The notes under the pieces are model-generated. The model saw only the letters and a program-made list of their open reading frames with translations. It was not told the origin of the DNA and did not search any database. Below are positions 1-5,776 of a stretch of DNA of 6,574 bases, one piece after another. The translations under genes were made by a program, and so were the position numbers. Within the stretch, counting starts at the first letter, position 1. Every line of letters begins with the position of its first letter. Source of the stretch: Desulfobacteraceae bacterium (lineage in GTDB: Bacteria > Desulfobacterota > Desulfobacteria > Desulfobacterales > BuS5); contig JAUVKE010000151.1 of NCBI GenBank assembly GCA_030592105.1, positions 1-6,574 of the forward strand. Reading direction: 5' to 3'.

Positions 1-1010
1 AAGCTGTAGTGACGCCCGTATCGCCCATCTACCCCAAAAACAGAAAGCTGCTCTTTAGCATTATCGCTGGGACAACAGCGGTCAATTATAGGCAGCAATA
101 CTTCTTGAATCAGGGCTTCCGTGTCAGTTTCAGTAAAGGCAAAAATGTTTAGCCGATCAAAGGGCTCACTCGCAGATAGAACCTTTTTGAGATATTTTTT
201 TCCCAGGATTTGAAGTCGTTTGTGGGTGACTGAAACCGACAGAACACAGTTGACGTTTGTGGTTTGCTCAGGATGCCGCTGACGCTCCATTTTAACCGCC
301 TGATTGAAGTTTTTTAAGCCGTAAAGGATTTCGTTACTCTCGGCGCTCACGCCAATGGGAATGGGGTGGTCATACCAGTAAAGTTGCGGTGTATGTAAAG
401 CGTCAGAGAGCTGGGCGTTAAAGTTCTGATCAAATTCCGAAAGGTCAGTATTCGCCAGAGGCGTCGTCAGCATGACATTAGAGGTAAAGAGAATCTGCTT
501 AGCCGGATTTTGAATGGGATCAGGATTAAGATCGGTAATAATCACGGTTCGCTTTGCCCTCAGCGAGATAATACGGGCTTCTTCCTGGCCGCGAATGCCG
601 GTACCTTCAGGAAAAAGAACAGACCAAATTGTTTCTGCAATCGCAATTTCATCGTTACGGTTTTCAGCCAGAGCTGTCTCTACCTGCTGAAATTTTTCCT
701 TCAGTTCCGGGTCTTGCCGGCAGCGCTGCGCCAGTTCTGTGGCAATCAGTTGCACACCGTTCAGATAAAACCTGGCCCAGTTTCCCCATTCGGGTAACGT
801 TGCCAGTTTGTCAAGAAAGGCTTGGGCCTGAGAAAATTCAGGGTGCCGCTCTCCAGCTAACAGAATCAAAAAAGCCCCATTCAGGTTTTGACATAGAGTG
901 TCAGCATCTTTATCCATAGAGAGGTTAGAAAGCGCCACGGGCAAAATTGGCACCGGATTGAGCGGTTGGGATTGAATCAAAAACATAATGATTGGATTGA
1001 GGGCTGTCAT
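1..1010 (-). CDS. Conserved-looking protein of unknown function, 3' end cut by window edge
   Basis: A frame open for 336 codons runs from an ATG at 1008-1010 off the left edge without a stop, so the C-terminus is missing. The start is supported by AAGGA seven bases upstream. The protein is soluble-looking, with no signal peptide or membrane segment. Residues 1-130 are mostly helical in character and rich in Leu, Gln and Glu. From about residue 170 the pattern changes to alternating strands and helices with distinctive blocks: YWYDHPIPIGV (211-221), NEILYGL (226-232), CVLSVSVTH (255-263) and VFGVDGRYGRHYS (324-336). The last blocks vaguely recall GT-A or nucleotidyltransferase-like folds, but this is only an impression and I do not recognise the family. 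Its GC content is near 50% in four sampled 60-base lines, higher than most of the cluster, which may mean a different origin. It is probably transcribed separately from the CoA cluster, since a terminator and 395 bases intervene. Confidence 0.8.
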   Translation of the reverse strand, partial: MTALNPIIMFLIQSQPLNPVPILPVALSNLSMDKDADTLCQNLNGAFLILLAGERHPEFSQAQAFLDKLATLPEWGNWARFYLNGVQLIATELAQRCRQDPELKEKFQQVETALAENRNDEIAIAETIWSVLFPEGTGIRGQEEARIISLRAKRTVIITDLNPDPIQNPAKQILFTSNVMLTTPLANTDLSEFDQNFNAQLSDALHTPQLYWYDHPIPIGVSAESNEILYGLKNFNQAVKMERQRHPEQTTNVNCVLSVSVTHKRLQILGKKYLKKVLSASEPFDRLNIFAFTETDTEALIQEVLLPIIDRCCPSDNAKEQLSVFGVDGRYGRHYS

Positions 1011-1017
1011 TCTTTTG

Positions 1018-1022
1018 TCCTT
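1018..1022 (-). promoter_or_regulatory. Ribosome binding site of the left-edge gene
   Basis: On the minus strand AAGGA stands seven bases before the ATG at 1010. It supports that start and the reality of a gene which lacks a visible stop codon. Confidence 0.65.
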
Positions 1023-1365
1023 GTAGGGAAAAACGGCTTAAGATTGATGCAACGCTCTATTTATCGGTCAACCAACTTTTAAATATCGTGCCCTTTAATT
1101 CAAACTATTACGAACGTATCAAGGCATGTTCTACGGTAATATTCAAAAATTCAAAATTTTGTTGATCTAATACCTTGCGAAAATTTGCAGGAAAGAAAGT
1201 ACGGGAAGCTTAAACCATTGTACAAAATTTTAACAGGGCAATATTGTATTTTTTTAGAAGATCATCAAAATACAGCATGAATTGTTTTTTTTGTGCAGTG
1301 ATTAACGATTTGAATCAATGAATGACAGCAGCACCGTGGGGCAACTTTTATGATTGCTCAGGGTT

Positions 1366-1398
1366 AAAAAAATTACGGTTAAAATATTATTTTTACCG
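1366..1398 (-). terminator. Intrinsic terminator after the CoA-transferase gene
   Basis: Eight bases after the TAA stop, the minus strand reads CGGTAAAA, a six-base loop, then TTTTAACCG. This is an eight-pair stem with one bulged A. It is followed within three bases by a run of seven T. Hairpin, spacing and T-run all fit a Rho-independent terminator, which ends the six-gene cluster here and insulates the left-edge gene. Confidence 0.7.
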
Positions 1399-1405
1399 GA
1401 GTCTG

Positions 1406-3193
1406 TTAATTATCTTTTTCTTTTGGCAATGGTCCAAGATAGTGGCGCTCAGGGTCAAAAAAACGAAGCATTTTCAACTCATTTTCAGTTGGTTTGCTGA
1501 TTTTTTTTAAATTATTCCCAATTTTAAAAGACCAGCTTGAGGTACTTTTAAAAGTAGAAATAATTTTTTCCGTATTATTTTCTTTTGATTCAAAAAATCC
1601 TGTTAAGGTAAATTCTTTGTCATCATCGAATTTTTCGAACACACCCAGAGTTGATATAATTGTTCTAACATTTTTACCTGGTGATGTAATATAATGAACA
1701 TCTTCAAGGAGTCGTCCCTTGGTTTGAGGTATAATAATTACAACATCTTTTGCTGTACTGCAAACATCATTTGCGCCTCCCGAACCTACCATCACAGTCT
1801 TTTCGTCAACTTTTGTTGAATTGACATTCCCATGTTTATCTATCTGCGCCGCACCCAGTGCTCCTATGCAATTTCCGTTTATTCCTCCCACAATAAGACC
1901 CATAATGGTCGAAATGTCGATCACGGTTTTGCATGTTGCAAAGTTACTGGTATTAAAAAGTATAGGTTCAGTAGGACATGGGTCATATCCATACATTCCT
2001 ATTTCTGCCATTAAATTTAAAGAATGTCCATCCTCTTTTAACTTGTAGTAGCACAGCCATGAAGCAAGATTGGCAATCCCTGCACCAGCAAGAAGAGTTG
2101 TATATTTATACTTTTTTACCTTATCTTCTAAAATTCTTGCCATGGCAATCATTGCCATTTCGATGCTGTTATATTTTTTGCTTTCACTTATTTTGTCAGC
2201 AGCAGAAAAATTTGTCTGCCAGGATTTGGGATCTGATTGTCCTGTCAATCGTTTTATTCTATCATGCCCTAATTTCGATAGATAATCATCATGATTTTTG
2301 CACGAAAATACCCATTTATCTATCCATTTTTGAAATGTTTCTTCTTCTTTACAAGCCTGATGAGCTTCTTCAACAAATTCATAATCCTCGCTATACCAGT
2401 TAAAGTCTTCCAGTCCAATCTGGGAAAGACCGCTGGGATGAGCTCCAAATGGAACTTCTGAAACACTTCGTACATAAATTCCCGGAATTCTTACAAGGTG
2501 TGAATATTTTCTTAGTGTTTCAGTTGAAACGATTCTTTCTGTTGTAAGAAGAACTCCTTCCCTGCTTGCCAGAGCGCCTTGCACGTTTTCGGCCATAGGC
2601 GCCAGAAAAACCGCATTTCCTTCAGAATCTGCCATCCATGCGTGAGCGATTGTTAAATCGGGCTGCAGAGCTTTTACTAATGCTATTTTTTCACCTTTCC
2701 TGACAGGGTCATCCATAACAATAATATCATCCTTATTATCATATTCCATGGTGCTGCCAATCAGAGAATTGGTAGGAAGAAACGGCAAATTCATAGCTGC
2801 CGCCTGTACTCGTAACGTAACAGTATAAATAGACCAGTGCTCTATTTCCAATTTACCATTTTTATATGCTCTTTGAAAAACACGATTCGGGCTCGGAACA
2901 AAATAAGGATCTCCAAAATAACTAGTAATCAGTTTATTAACAATATTTCCTTGAACAAGGATAGCCTGGGGGAAATTCATGGAGACTCCGACAAGTGTCA
3001 TATTTGCATTCTGGTTCCAGAATTGCCTCGCTATTTCATGATATATTGCAGATGTCCAGCGAATACATGTCTGGCATGTATGTATCATCATCCCCGGTTT
3101 GACAAAACGACTGACAGCCTCTTTAAGAGGAATTACCTTAGATTTTTCTGTCTCCTGGGGTAAAAAGATCGAATTATGCAGCAACTCTTTCAA
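1406..3193 (-). CDS. Fused glutaconate-type (family I) CoA-transferase, alpha and beta domains in one chain
   Basis: A 595-residue protein joins what are usually two subunits. Residues about 15-320 match the glutaconate CoA-transferase A pattern, with PFLPTNSLIGS (137-147), DDPVRKGEKI (161-170), PFGAHPSG (248-255) and WVFSCKNHDDYLSKLG (294-309). Residues about 340-540 match subunit B, with LAGAG (368-372), the AEIGMYGYDPCP block (396-407), GALGAAQIDKHGNVNST (444-460), GSGGAND (470-476) and YITSPG (501-506). Glu397 sits where the glutaconate enzyme carries its catalytic glutamate, so true transfer of CoA between acyl-CoA and a carboxylic acid is likely. The total length is close to the sum of the two separate subunits. 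It starts with TTG at 3191-3193, chosen because GGAGG lies nine bases upstream. It is the last gene of the cluster, 62 bases after the SDR gene. The acid it activates is unknown. The related fold of the steroid ring-opening enzyme IpdAB is the main alternative. Confidence 0.9.
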   Translation of the reverse strand: MKELLHNSIFLPQETEKSKVIPLKEAVSRFVKPGMMIHTCQTCIRWTSAIYHEIARQFWNQNANMTLVGVSMNFPQAILVQGNIVNKLITSYFGDPYFVPSPNRVFQRAYKNGKLEIEHWSIYTVTLRVQAAAMNLPFLPTNSLIGSTMEYDNKDDIIVMDDPVRKGEKIALVKALQPDLTIAHAWMADSEGNAVFLAPMAENVQGALASREGVLLTTERIVSTETLRKYSHLVRIPGIYVRSVSEVPFGAHPSGLSQIGLEDFNWYSEDYEFVEEAHQACKEEETFQKWIDKWVFSCKNHDDYLSKLGHDRIKRLTGQSDPKSWQTNFSAADKISESKKYNSIEMAMIAMARILEDKVKKYKYTTLLAGAGIANLASWLCYYKLKEDGHSLNLMAEIGMYGYDPCPTEPILFNTSNFATCKTVIDISTIMGLIVGGINGNCIGALGAAQIDKHGNVNSTKVDEKTVMVGSGGANDVCSTAKDVVIIIPQTKGRLLEDVHYITSPGKNVRTIISTLGVFEKFDDDKEFTLTGFFESKENNTEKIISTFKSTSSWSFKIGNNLKKISKPTENELKMLRFFDPERHYLGPLPKEKDN

Positions 3194-3202
3194 AGTTTTA
3201 TT

Positions 3203-3207
3203 CCTCC
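3203..3207 (-). promoter_or_regulatory. Ribosome binding site that fixes a TTG start
   Basis: GGAGG on the minus strand lies nine bases before TTG at 3193. No in-frame ATG is close by (the next Met is residue 35), so the site decides for the unusual TTG start of the CoA-transferase. Confidence 0.75.
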
Positions 3208-3255
3208 GGGTTTACATAATAAATAAGATTATTTGTTTTGTAACAGCCTGTCGAT

Positions 3256-3996
3256 TTAATATCGGCCACCTGTAATATGGATAACTTCGCCAGTGATATA
3301 ACTCGAATAATCGCTGACGAGAAAATGAATCAGATTGGCAATATCTTCAGGTTCGCCGATCCTTTTTAAAGGAGTAATTTTTAATGCTCTTTCTACAACT
3401 GCTTCATATCTGGCCAGTCCTTTGACCCCTTCTGTATTGACCATTCCAGGAGCTACAGCATTTACATTGATATTGTAACGCCCGAATTCCATGGCCATCG
3501 ATTTTGTGAGGCCTATAATACCAGCTTTGGATGCCGAATAATTTGCCTGGCCAGGGTTACCAAGATGAGCACGGGATGATAAATTTACAATTTTTCCGTA
3601 TTTTTGCTTAACCATATGTGGTGTTGCAAATTTGCAGCAGTTAAAAGCCCCTTTTAAATTAATATCCAGAACTCTGTCCCAGTCTGATTCCTGCATATCA
3701 CGCATAAGCATATCCCGTGTGATACCAGCGTTATTAACCAGTATTTCCACTTTACCGAAGATTTCAACGGTTTTATCAATCAGTCTGCTTGCATCATCCC
3801 AGTTAGAAATATCGGCAATTACGTATTCTGCTTCATTACCCTCAGATTTTATCTGCTCAACAGTTTTTTTTACATTATCTTCCATTATATCATTAGCAAT
3901 AACTTTTGCACCATTTTGCGCCAGTCTTTTAGATATTTCTCTGCCAAGCCCTAACCCTGCACCAGTTACTATAGCAACTCTATTTGTTAAATCCAT
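3256..3996 (-). CDS. SDR-family 3-hydroxyacyl-CoA dehydrogenase / 3-oxoacyl reductase-like protein
   Basis: This 246-residue protein is a complete classical short-chain dehydrogenase. It has the cofactor motif TGAGLGLG (11-18), NNAG (88-91), the structural Asn of the DINLKG stretch (113), Ser140 or Ser141, and the catalytic Tyr153 and Lys157 in YSASK. The family interconverts hydroxy and keto groups with NAD(P)H. Asp36 stands at the end of the second beta strand (VIANDI), where an acidic residue normally favours NAD over NADP. That would fit oxidation of a 3-hydroxyacyl-CoA in a breakdown route rather than FabG-type synthesis, and this is inference. The ATG at 3996 has GGAGG seven bases upstream (4004-4008). 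The gene begins 17 bases after the MaoC stop, so the two are surely cotranscribed and likely act on successive intermediates. Confidence 0.93.
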   Translation of the reverse strand: MDLTNRVAIVTGAGLGLGREISKRLAQNGAKVIANDIMEDNVKKTVEQIKSEGNEAEYVIADISNWDDASRLIDKTVEIFGKVEILVNNAGITRDMLMRDMQESDWDRVLDINLKGAFNCCKFATPHMVKQKYGKIVNLSSRAHLGNPGQANYSASKAGIIGLTKSMAMEFGRYNINVNAVAPGMVNTEGVKGLARYEAVVERALKITPLKRIGEPEDIANLIHFLVSDYSSYITGEVIHITGGRY

Positions 3997-4013
3997 GTTT
4001 ATACCTCCATATA

Positions 4014-4466
4014 TTAAACTTTACGTCTTACCATTAAAGCTACATCACCTTGTTGAACCACGTCACCGTTTTGATTAACTACGGTTCTTCTCTTTATGAC
4101 AACACCTCTGTCAGGTTTGCTTGTCTCCTTTTTTTCCATAATTTCGACTTCAAGGTGAATAGTATCTCCAATAAAAACGGGTTTTAAAAATTTCCAGTTT
4201 ATTTCCATCAGAGCCAGAACATTCTCTTTTATGGAAATATTCATCCGGCTTTGTGTGAAAAGACCAGATGCAACAGCAAAAACGAGAATACCATGGGCAA
4301 TACGCTTGCCAAAAAATGTATTTTTGGCAAATTCTTTATCCATATGCACTGCATTAAAATCTCCTGAGAGTCCTGCAAAATTTACTACATCTGCCTCAGT
4401 GATTGTTCTCCCTGCTGTTTTTTCTTTTTCTCCTATCTGGAGATCACCAAAAAATTTTTTTGCCAT
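4014..4466 (-). CDS. MaoC-like hot-dog enoyl-CoA hydratase
   Basis: From the ATG at 4464-4466 this is a 150-residue single hot-dog protein. The hydratase signature is plain: GDFNAVHMD (35-43) gives the catalytic Asp36 and His41, followed by IAHGIL (56-61). The family adds water across the double bond of a trans-2-enoyl-CoA, usually giving the (R)-3-hydroxyacyl-CoA. The C-terminal half (NWKFLKPVFIGDTIHLEVEI, 90-109) is the usual strand-rich part. An upstream in-frame TTG at 4484 would add six residues, but it would place the ribosome binding site inside the coding region, so the ATG is preferred. The SDR gene follows after 17 bases. Upstream is a probable inserted inverted-repeat element. Specificity for chain length or branched substrates cannot be read. 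Confidence 0.92.
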   Translation of the reverse strand: MAKKFFGDLQIGEKEKTAGRTITEADVVNFAGLSGDFNAVHMDKEFAKNTFFGKRIAHGILVFAVASGLFTQSRMNISIKENVLALMEINWKFLKPVFIGDTIHLEVEIMEKKETSKPDRGVVIKRRTVVNQNGDVVQQGDVALMVRRKV

Positions 4467-4476
4467 ATTTTTGTAA

Positions 4477-4482
4477 CTCCTC
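4477..4482 (-). promoter_or_regulatory. Ribosome binding site deciding the MaoC start
   Basis: GAGGAG on the minus strand lies ten bases before the ATG at 4466. It overlaps the first codons after the alternative TTG at 4484, which argues against that longer start. Confidence 0.7.
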
Positions 4483-4492
4483 AAAAAATATT

Positions 4493-4607
4493 CGGTAGTG
4501 TCCGGTTAAAATCTTACGTAAAGGATGTTTTGTTGTTTTTGCAGCATCGGGGGACAAAATAAATAGAGATCCCGTATTTCACGCAATTTTCTAACCGTAC
4601 ACTGTTG
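4493..4607. mobile_element. Candidate miniature inverted-repeat element (MITE-like), non-coding
   Basis: The arms 4497-4522 and 4578-4603 are inverted repeats matching at 20 of 26 positions, beginning AGTGT and including CGGTTA. They enclose a 55-base centre with no coding frame. The 8-base word AAAATATT occurs on both sides (4485-4492 and 4608-4615), each time exactly four bases outside the arms, as a target-site duplication would. Taking the word as the duplication gives a 115-base element. It fills nearly the whole gap between the flavoprotein and MaoC genes. The AT-rich flanking word is weak evidence on its own, and the element could instead be a plain RNA hairpin. No transposase is in the window. 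Confidence 0.5.
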
Positions 4608-4619
4608 AAAATATTGTAA

Positions 4620-5249
4620 TTATTCAGTCGACTTATCTTTTTTTATCCACCTTAAAATATTCCGTCCAAGAGAATGACACATCATAACCGTAAGTTCATC
4701 TTTAGAAACATCTCTTTTCCATTGTATTTTATTTCCTTCCATAGAGTCAAACATCGTTCCCATCGGTCCAAGATTAAAGACTCCTTTTTCGGGGTCTCTT
4801 GCTTCGACTACATGCATACCGTGTCCCTGGATAAAACGCTCTAAAATCATCTGTGTCAGTTCTTGCCCACCATTTCTTAAACCAGCATGAGTTAAGGATG
4901 CTCCGATTTTTCCATCAAGCATATTGCAACACATATGCATCCATCGTGTACGATCGATGAATATTTTAAACAGACTTGAGACATTGCTGAAATATACAGG
5001 CGATCCAAAAATAATAGCATCGGCATTAAGCATTTTTTCAGCAAGACCGGACATGTCGTCATCTTTAATTGCACATTCTGGTTTTATTAAACATTTATTA
5101 CATGAAAGACACAGTTTAATATCAAGCTTTGAGAGTTCAACAAGTTCTGTTGAAATACCTTCTGATGCGATTGTTTTTAGTGTCATATTCAGCATGTCTG
5201 CTGTATTTTTGCCGGGCCTGTGACTTCCATTTATTGCCAAAACCTTCAT
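4620..5249 (-). CDS. Iron-sulfur flavoprotein / NADPH-dependent FMN reductase-like protein
   Basis: This 209-residue protein has a flavodoxin-like fold. The N-terminal strand and phosphate loop INGSHRPGKNT (6-16) and the GSPVYFSNVSSLFKIFIDR block (82-100) are the FMN-binding pieces of the NADPH-dependent FMN reductase family. Between them Cys47, Cys50, Cys53 and Cys59 form a compact Cx2Cx2Cx5C motif. This is the spacing known from archaeal iron-sulfur flavoproteins, where it holds a 4Fe-4S cluster. It probably shuttles electrons in the cytoplasm; its partners are unknown. An extra Cys pair (107-108) and Cys191 are of unclear role. The ATG at 5249 has AAGGAG five bases upstream (5255-5260). 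It lies 123 bases after the VOC gene and 153 before MaoC, so it may form its own small unit within the cluster. Confidence 0.87.
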   Translation of the reverse strand: MKVLAINGSHRPGKNTADMLNMTLKTIASEGISTELVELSKLDIKLCLSCNKCLIKPECAIKDDDMSGLAEKMLNADAIIFGSPVYFSNVSSLFKIFIDRTRWMHMCCNMLDGKIGASLTHAGLRNGGQELTQMILERFIQGHGMHVVEARDPEKGVFNLGPMGTMFDSMEGNKIQWKRDVSKDELTVMMCHSLGRNILRWIKKDKSTE

Positions 5250-5312
5250 AACAGCTCCTTAATTTTATAAAAAGAATTGATAACTATTCAGCTATATTTA
5301 AAACAGCTGACT

Positions 5313-5329
5313 ATTACAATTATTGTAAT
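5313..5329. repeat. Perfect palindrome ATTACAAT-T-ATTGTAAT
   Basis: Two perfect 8-base arms are separated by one base, between the VOC gene and the flavoprotein gene. Its right arm begins a 14-base word (5322-5335) that recurs at 4613-4626, over the stop of the flavoprotein gene. It could be an operator for a dimeric regulator, but its AT-richness makes chance possible. Confidence 0.4.
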
Positions 5330-5337
5330 TATTCACG

Positions 5338-5363
5338 GTTCACGGTTGAAAAAAACTGTGAAC
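5338..5363 (-). other. Hairpin after the VOC gene, possible weak terminator or processing site
   Basis: GTTCACGGTT (5338-5347) and AACTGTGAAC (5354-5363) pair at nine of ten positions around a six-base loop, starting ten bases after the VOC stop. In the transcribed strand the single mismatch is C-A and no T-run follows, so it is not a standard intrinsic terminator. The left arm is partly duplicated as a tandem TTCACGG (5332-5345). It may reduce readthrough or protect the upstream mRNA. Confidence 0.45.
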
Positions 5364-5372
5364 GCTTACTTA

Positions 5373-5768
5373 TTATTTCACTTCTTTTATTTCAATTAGA
5401 AGCCCCTGGGCGCTTTTTGGGTGGATAAATGCGACCCTGGGTTCTCTTTCGAACATTTTACCTACAACCTTAATCCCTTTTTTCTCTAATTCATCAGAAT
5501 ATGCTTCAATATCATCACAGCGTATGGAAATATGATGAATGCCAGCTCCTGATTTCTCCATAAACTTTCCTATTGCGCCGTCAGGTCCGGTTGGCTCCAT
5601 TAATTCAAGCTCAGTATCACCGTTAAGATTGACCTTGGCAGATATTTGTTGCAGATTGGCATAATCTGTTCGTGAAACCTCTTTTGCATCAAAAGTTTTT
5701 TGAAGAAAAGATACCATTTTGTCGATACTTTTTACTGCAATTCCTATATGGTCTATACCCTTAATCAT
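5373..5768 (-). CDS. Methylmalonyl-CoA epimerase-like VOC-family protein
   Basis: This 131-residue protein has two vicinal-oxygen-chelate repeats. The first opens with IDHIGIAVKSID (5-16) and the second with GIHHISIRCDDIEAY (76-90). The likely metal ligands are His7, Glu55 in the LELMEP strand, His78 or His79, and Glu126 near the end in GLLIEI. This layout and length are those of methylmalonyl-CoA epimerases, which invert the carbon next to the thioester through an enolate. The ATG at 5768 lies eight bases after the thiolase stop. Its modest AGGGG site (5774-5778) overlaps that stop, so the two genes are probably translationally coupled. In this setting it may act on a 2-substituted acyl-CoA of the same route rather than on methylmalonyl-CoA itself, which is inference. 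Other VOC enzymes such as lyases cannot be ruled out. Confidence 0.85.
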   Translation of the reverse strand: MIKGIDHIGIAVKSIDKMVSFLQKTFDAKEVSRTDYANLQQISAKVNLNGDTELELMEPTGPDGAIGKFMEKSGAGIHHISIRCDDIEAYSDELEKKGIKVVGKMFEREPRVAFIHPKSAQGLLIEIKEVK

Positions 5769-5776
5769 AAATACCC

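Larger units (their letters stand above)
1011..1405. other. AT-rich intergenic gap of 395 bases
   Basis: No gene is supported here. The right end holds the terminator of the CoA-transferase gene (1366-1398). The rest is AT-rich with homopolymer runs, including a tandem ATTCAAAA repeat (1141-1156). It must contain the leader and probably the promoter of the left-edge gene. The best minus-strand candidates are a TTGATA hexamer about 1117-1122 and a TTGACC about 1067-1072, but neither has a convincing -10 box at 16-18 bases. A 22-codon minus-strand frame starting near 1279 has no ribosome binding site. I see no tRNA, riboswitch or repeat array. Confidence 0.6.

Noticed and set aside
510..919. 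Two overlapping plus-strand frames of about 95 codons
   Set aside because: They lie antisense within the long minus-strand gene at 1-1010, which has a good ribosome binding site and protein-like composition. Their translations are low-complexity and Cys/Phe/Gln-rich without a domain.
1085..1100. Possible sigma-54 promoter (GGGCAC) before the left-edge gene
   Set aside because: The -24-like half is fair, but the -12 half reads TTAA instead of TTGC, so the essential GC is missing.
1214..1279. 22-codon minus-strand frame in the AT-rich gap
   Set aside because: It has no ribosome binding site and is too short to tell from chance in such AT-rich sequence.
1978..2403. Plus-strand frame of 141 codons
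   Set aside because: It is antisense to the CoA-transferase coding region, and its Phe/Leu/Cys-rich product is what a reverse reading of an AT-rich gene gives.
3632..4078. Plus-strand frame of 148 codons, hydrophobic
   Set aside because: It runs antisense across the SDR start and the MaoC end, both clear family members on the other strand. The Ser/Ile/Leu richness is a shadow effect.
4467..4484. TTG at 4484 as the MaoC start, adding six residues
   Set aside because: It would put the GAGGAG ribosome binding site inside the gene, and nothing comparable precedes the TTG.
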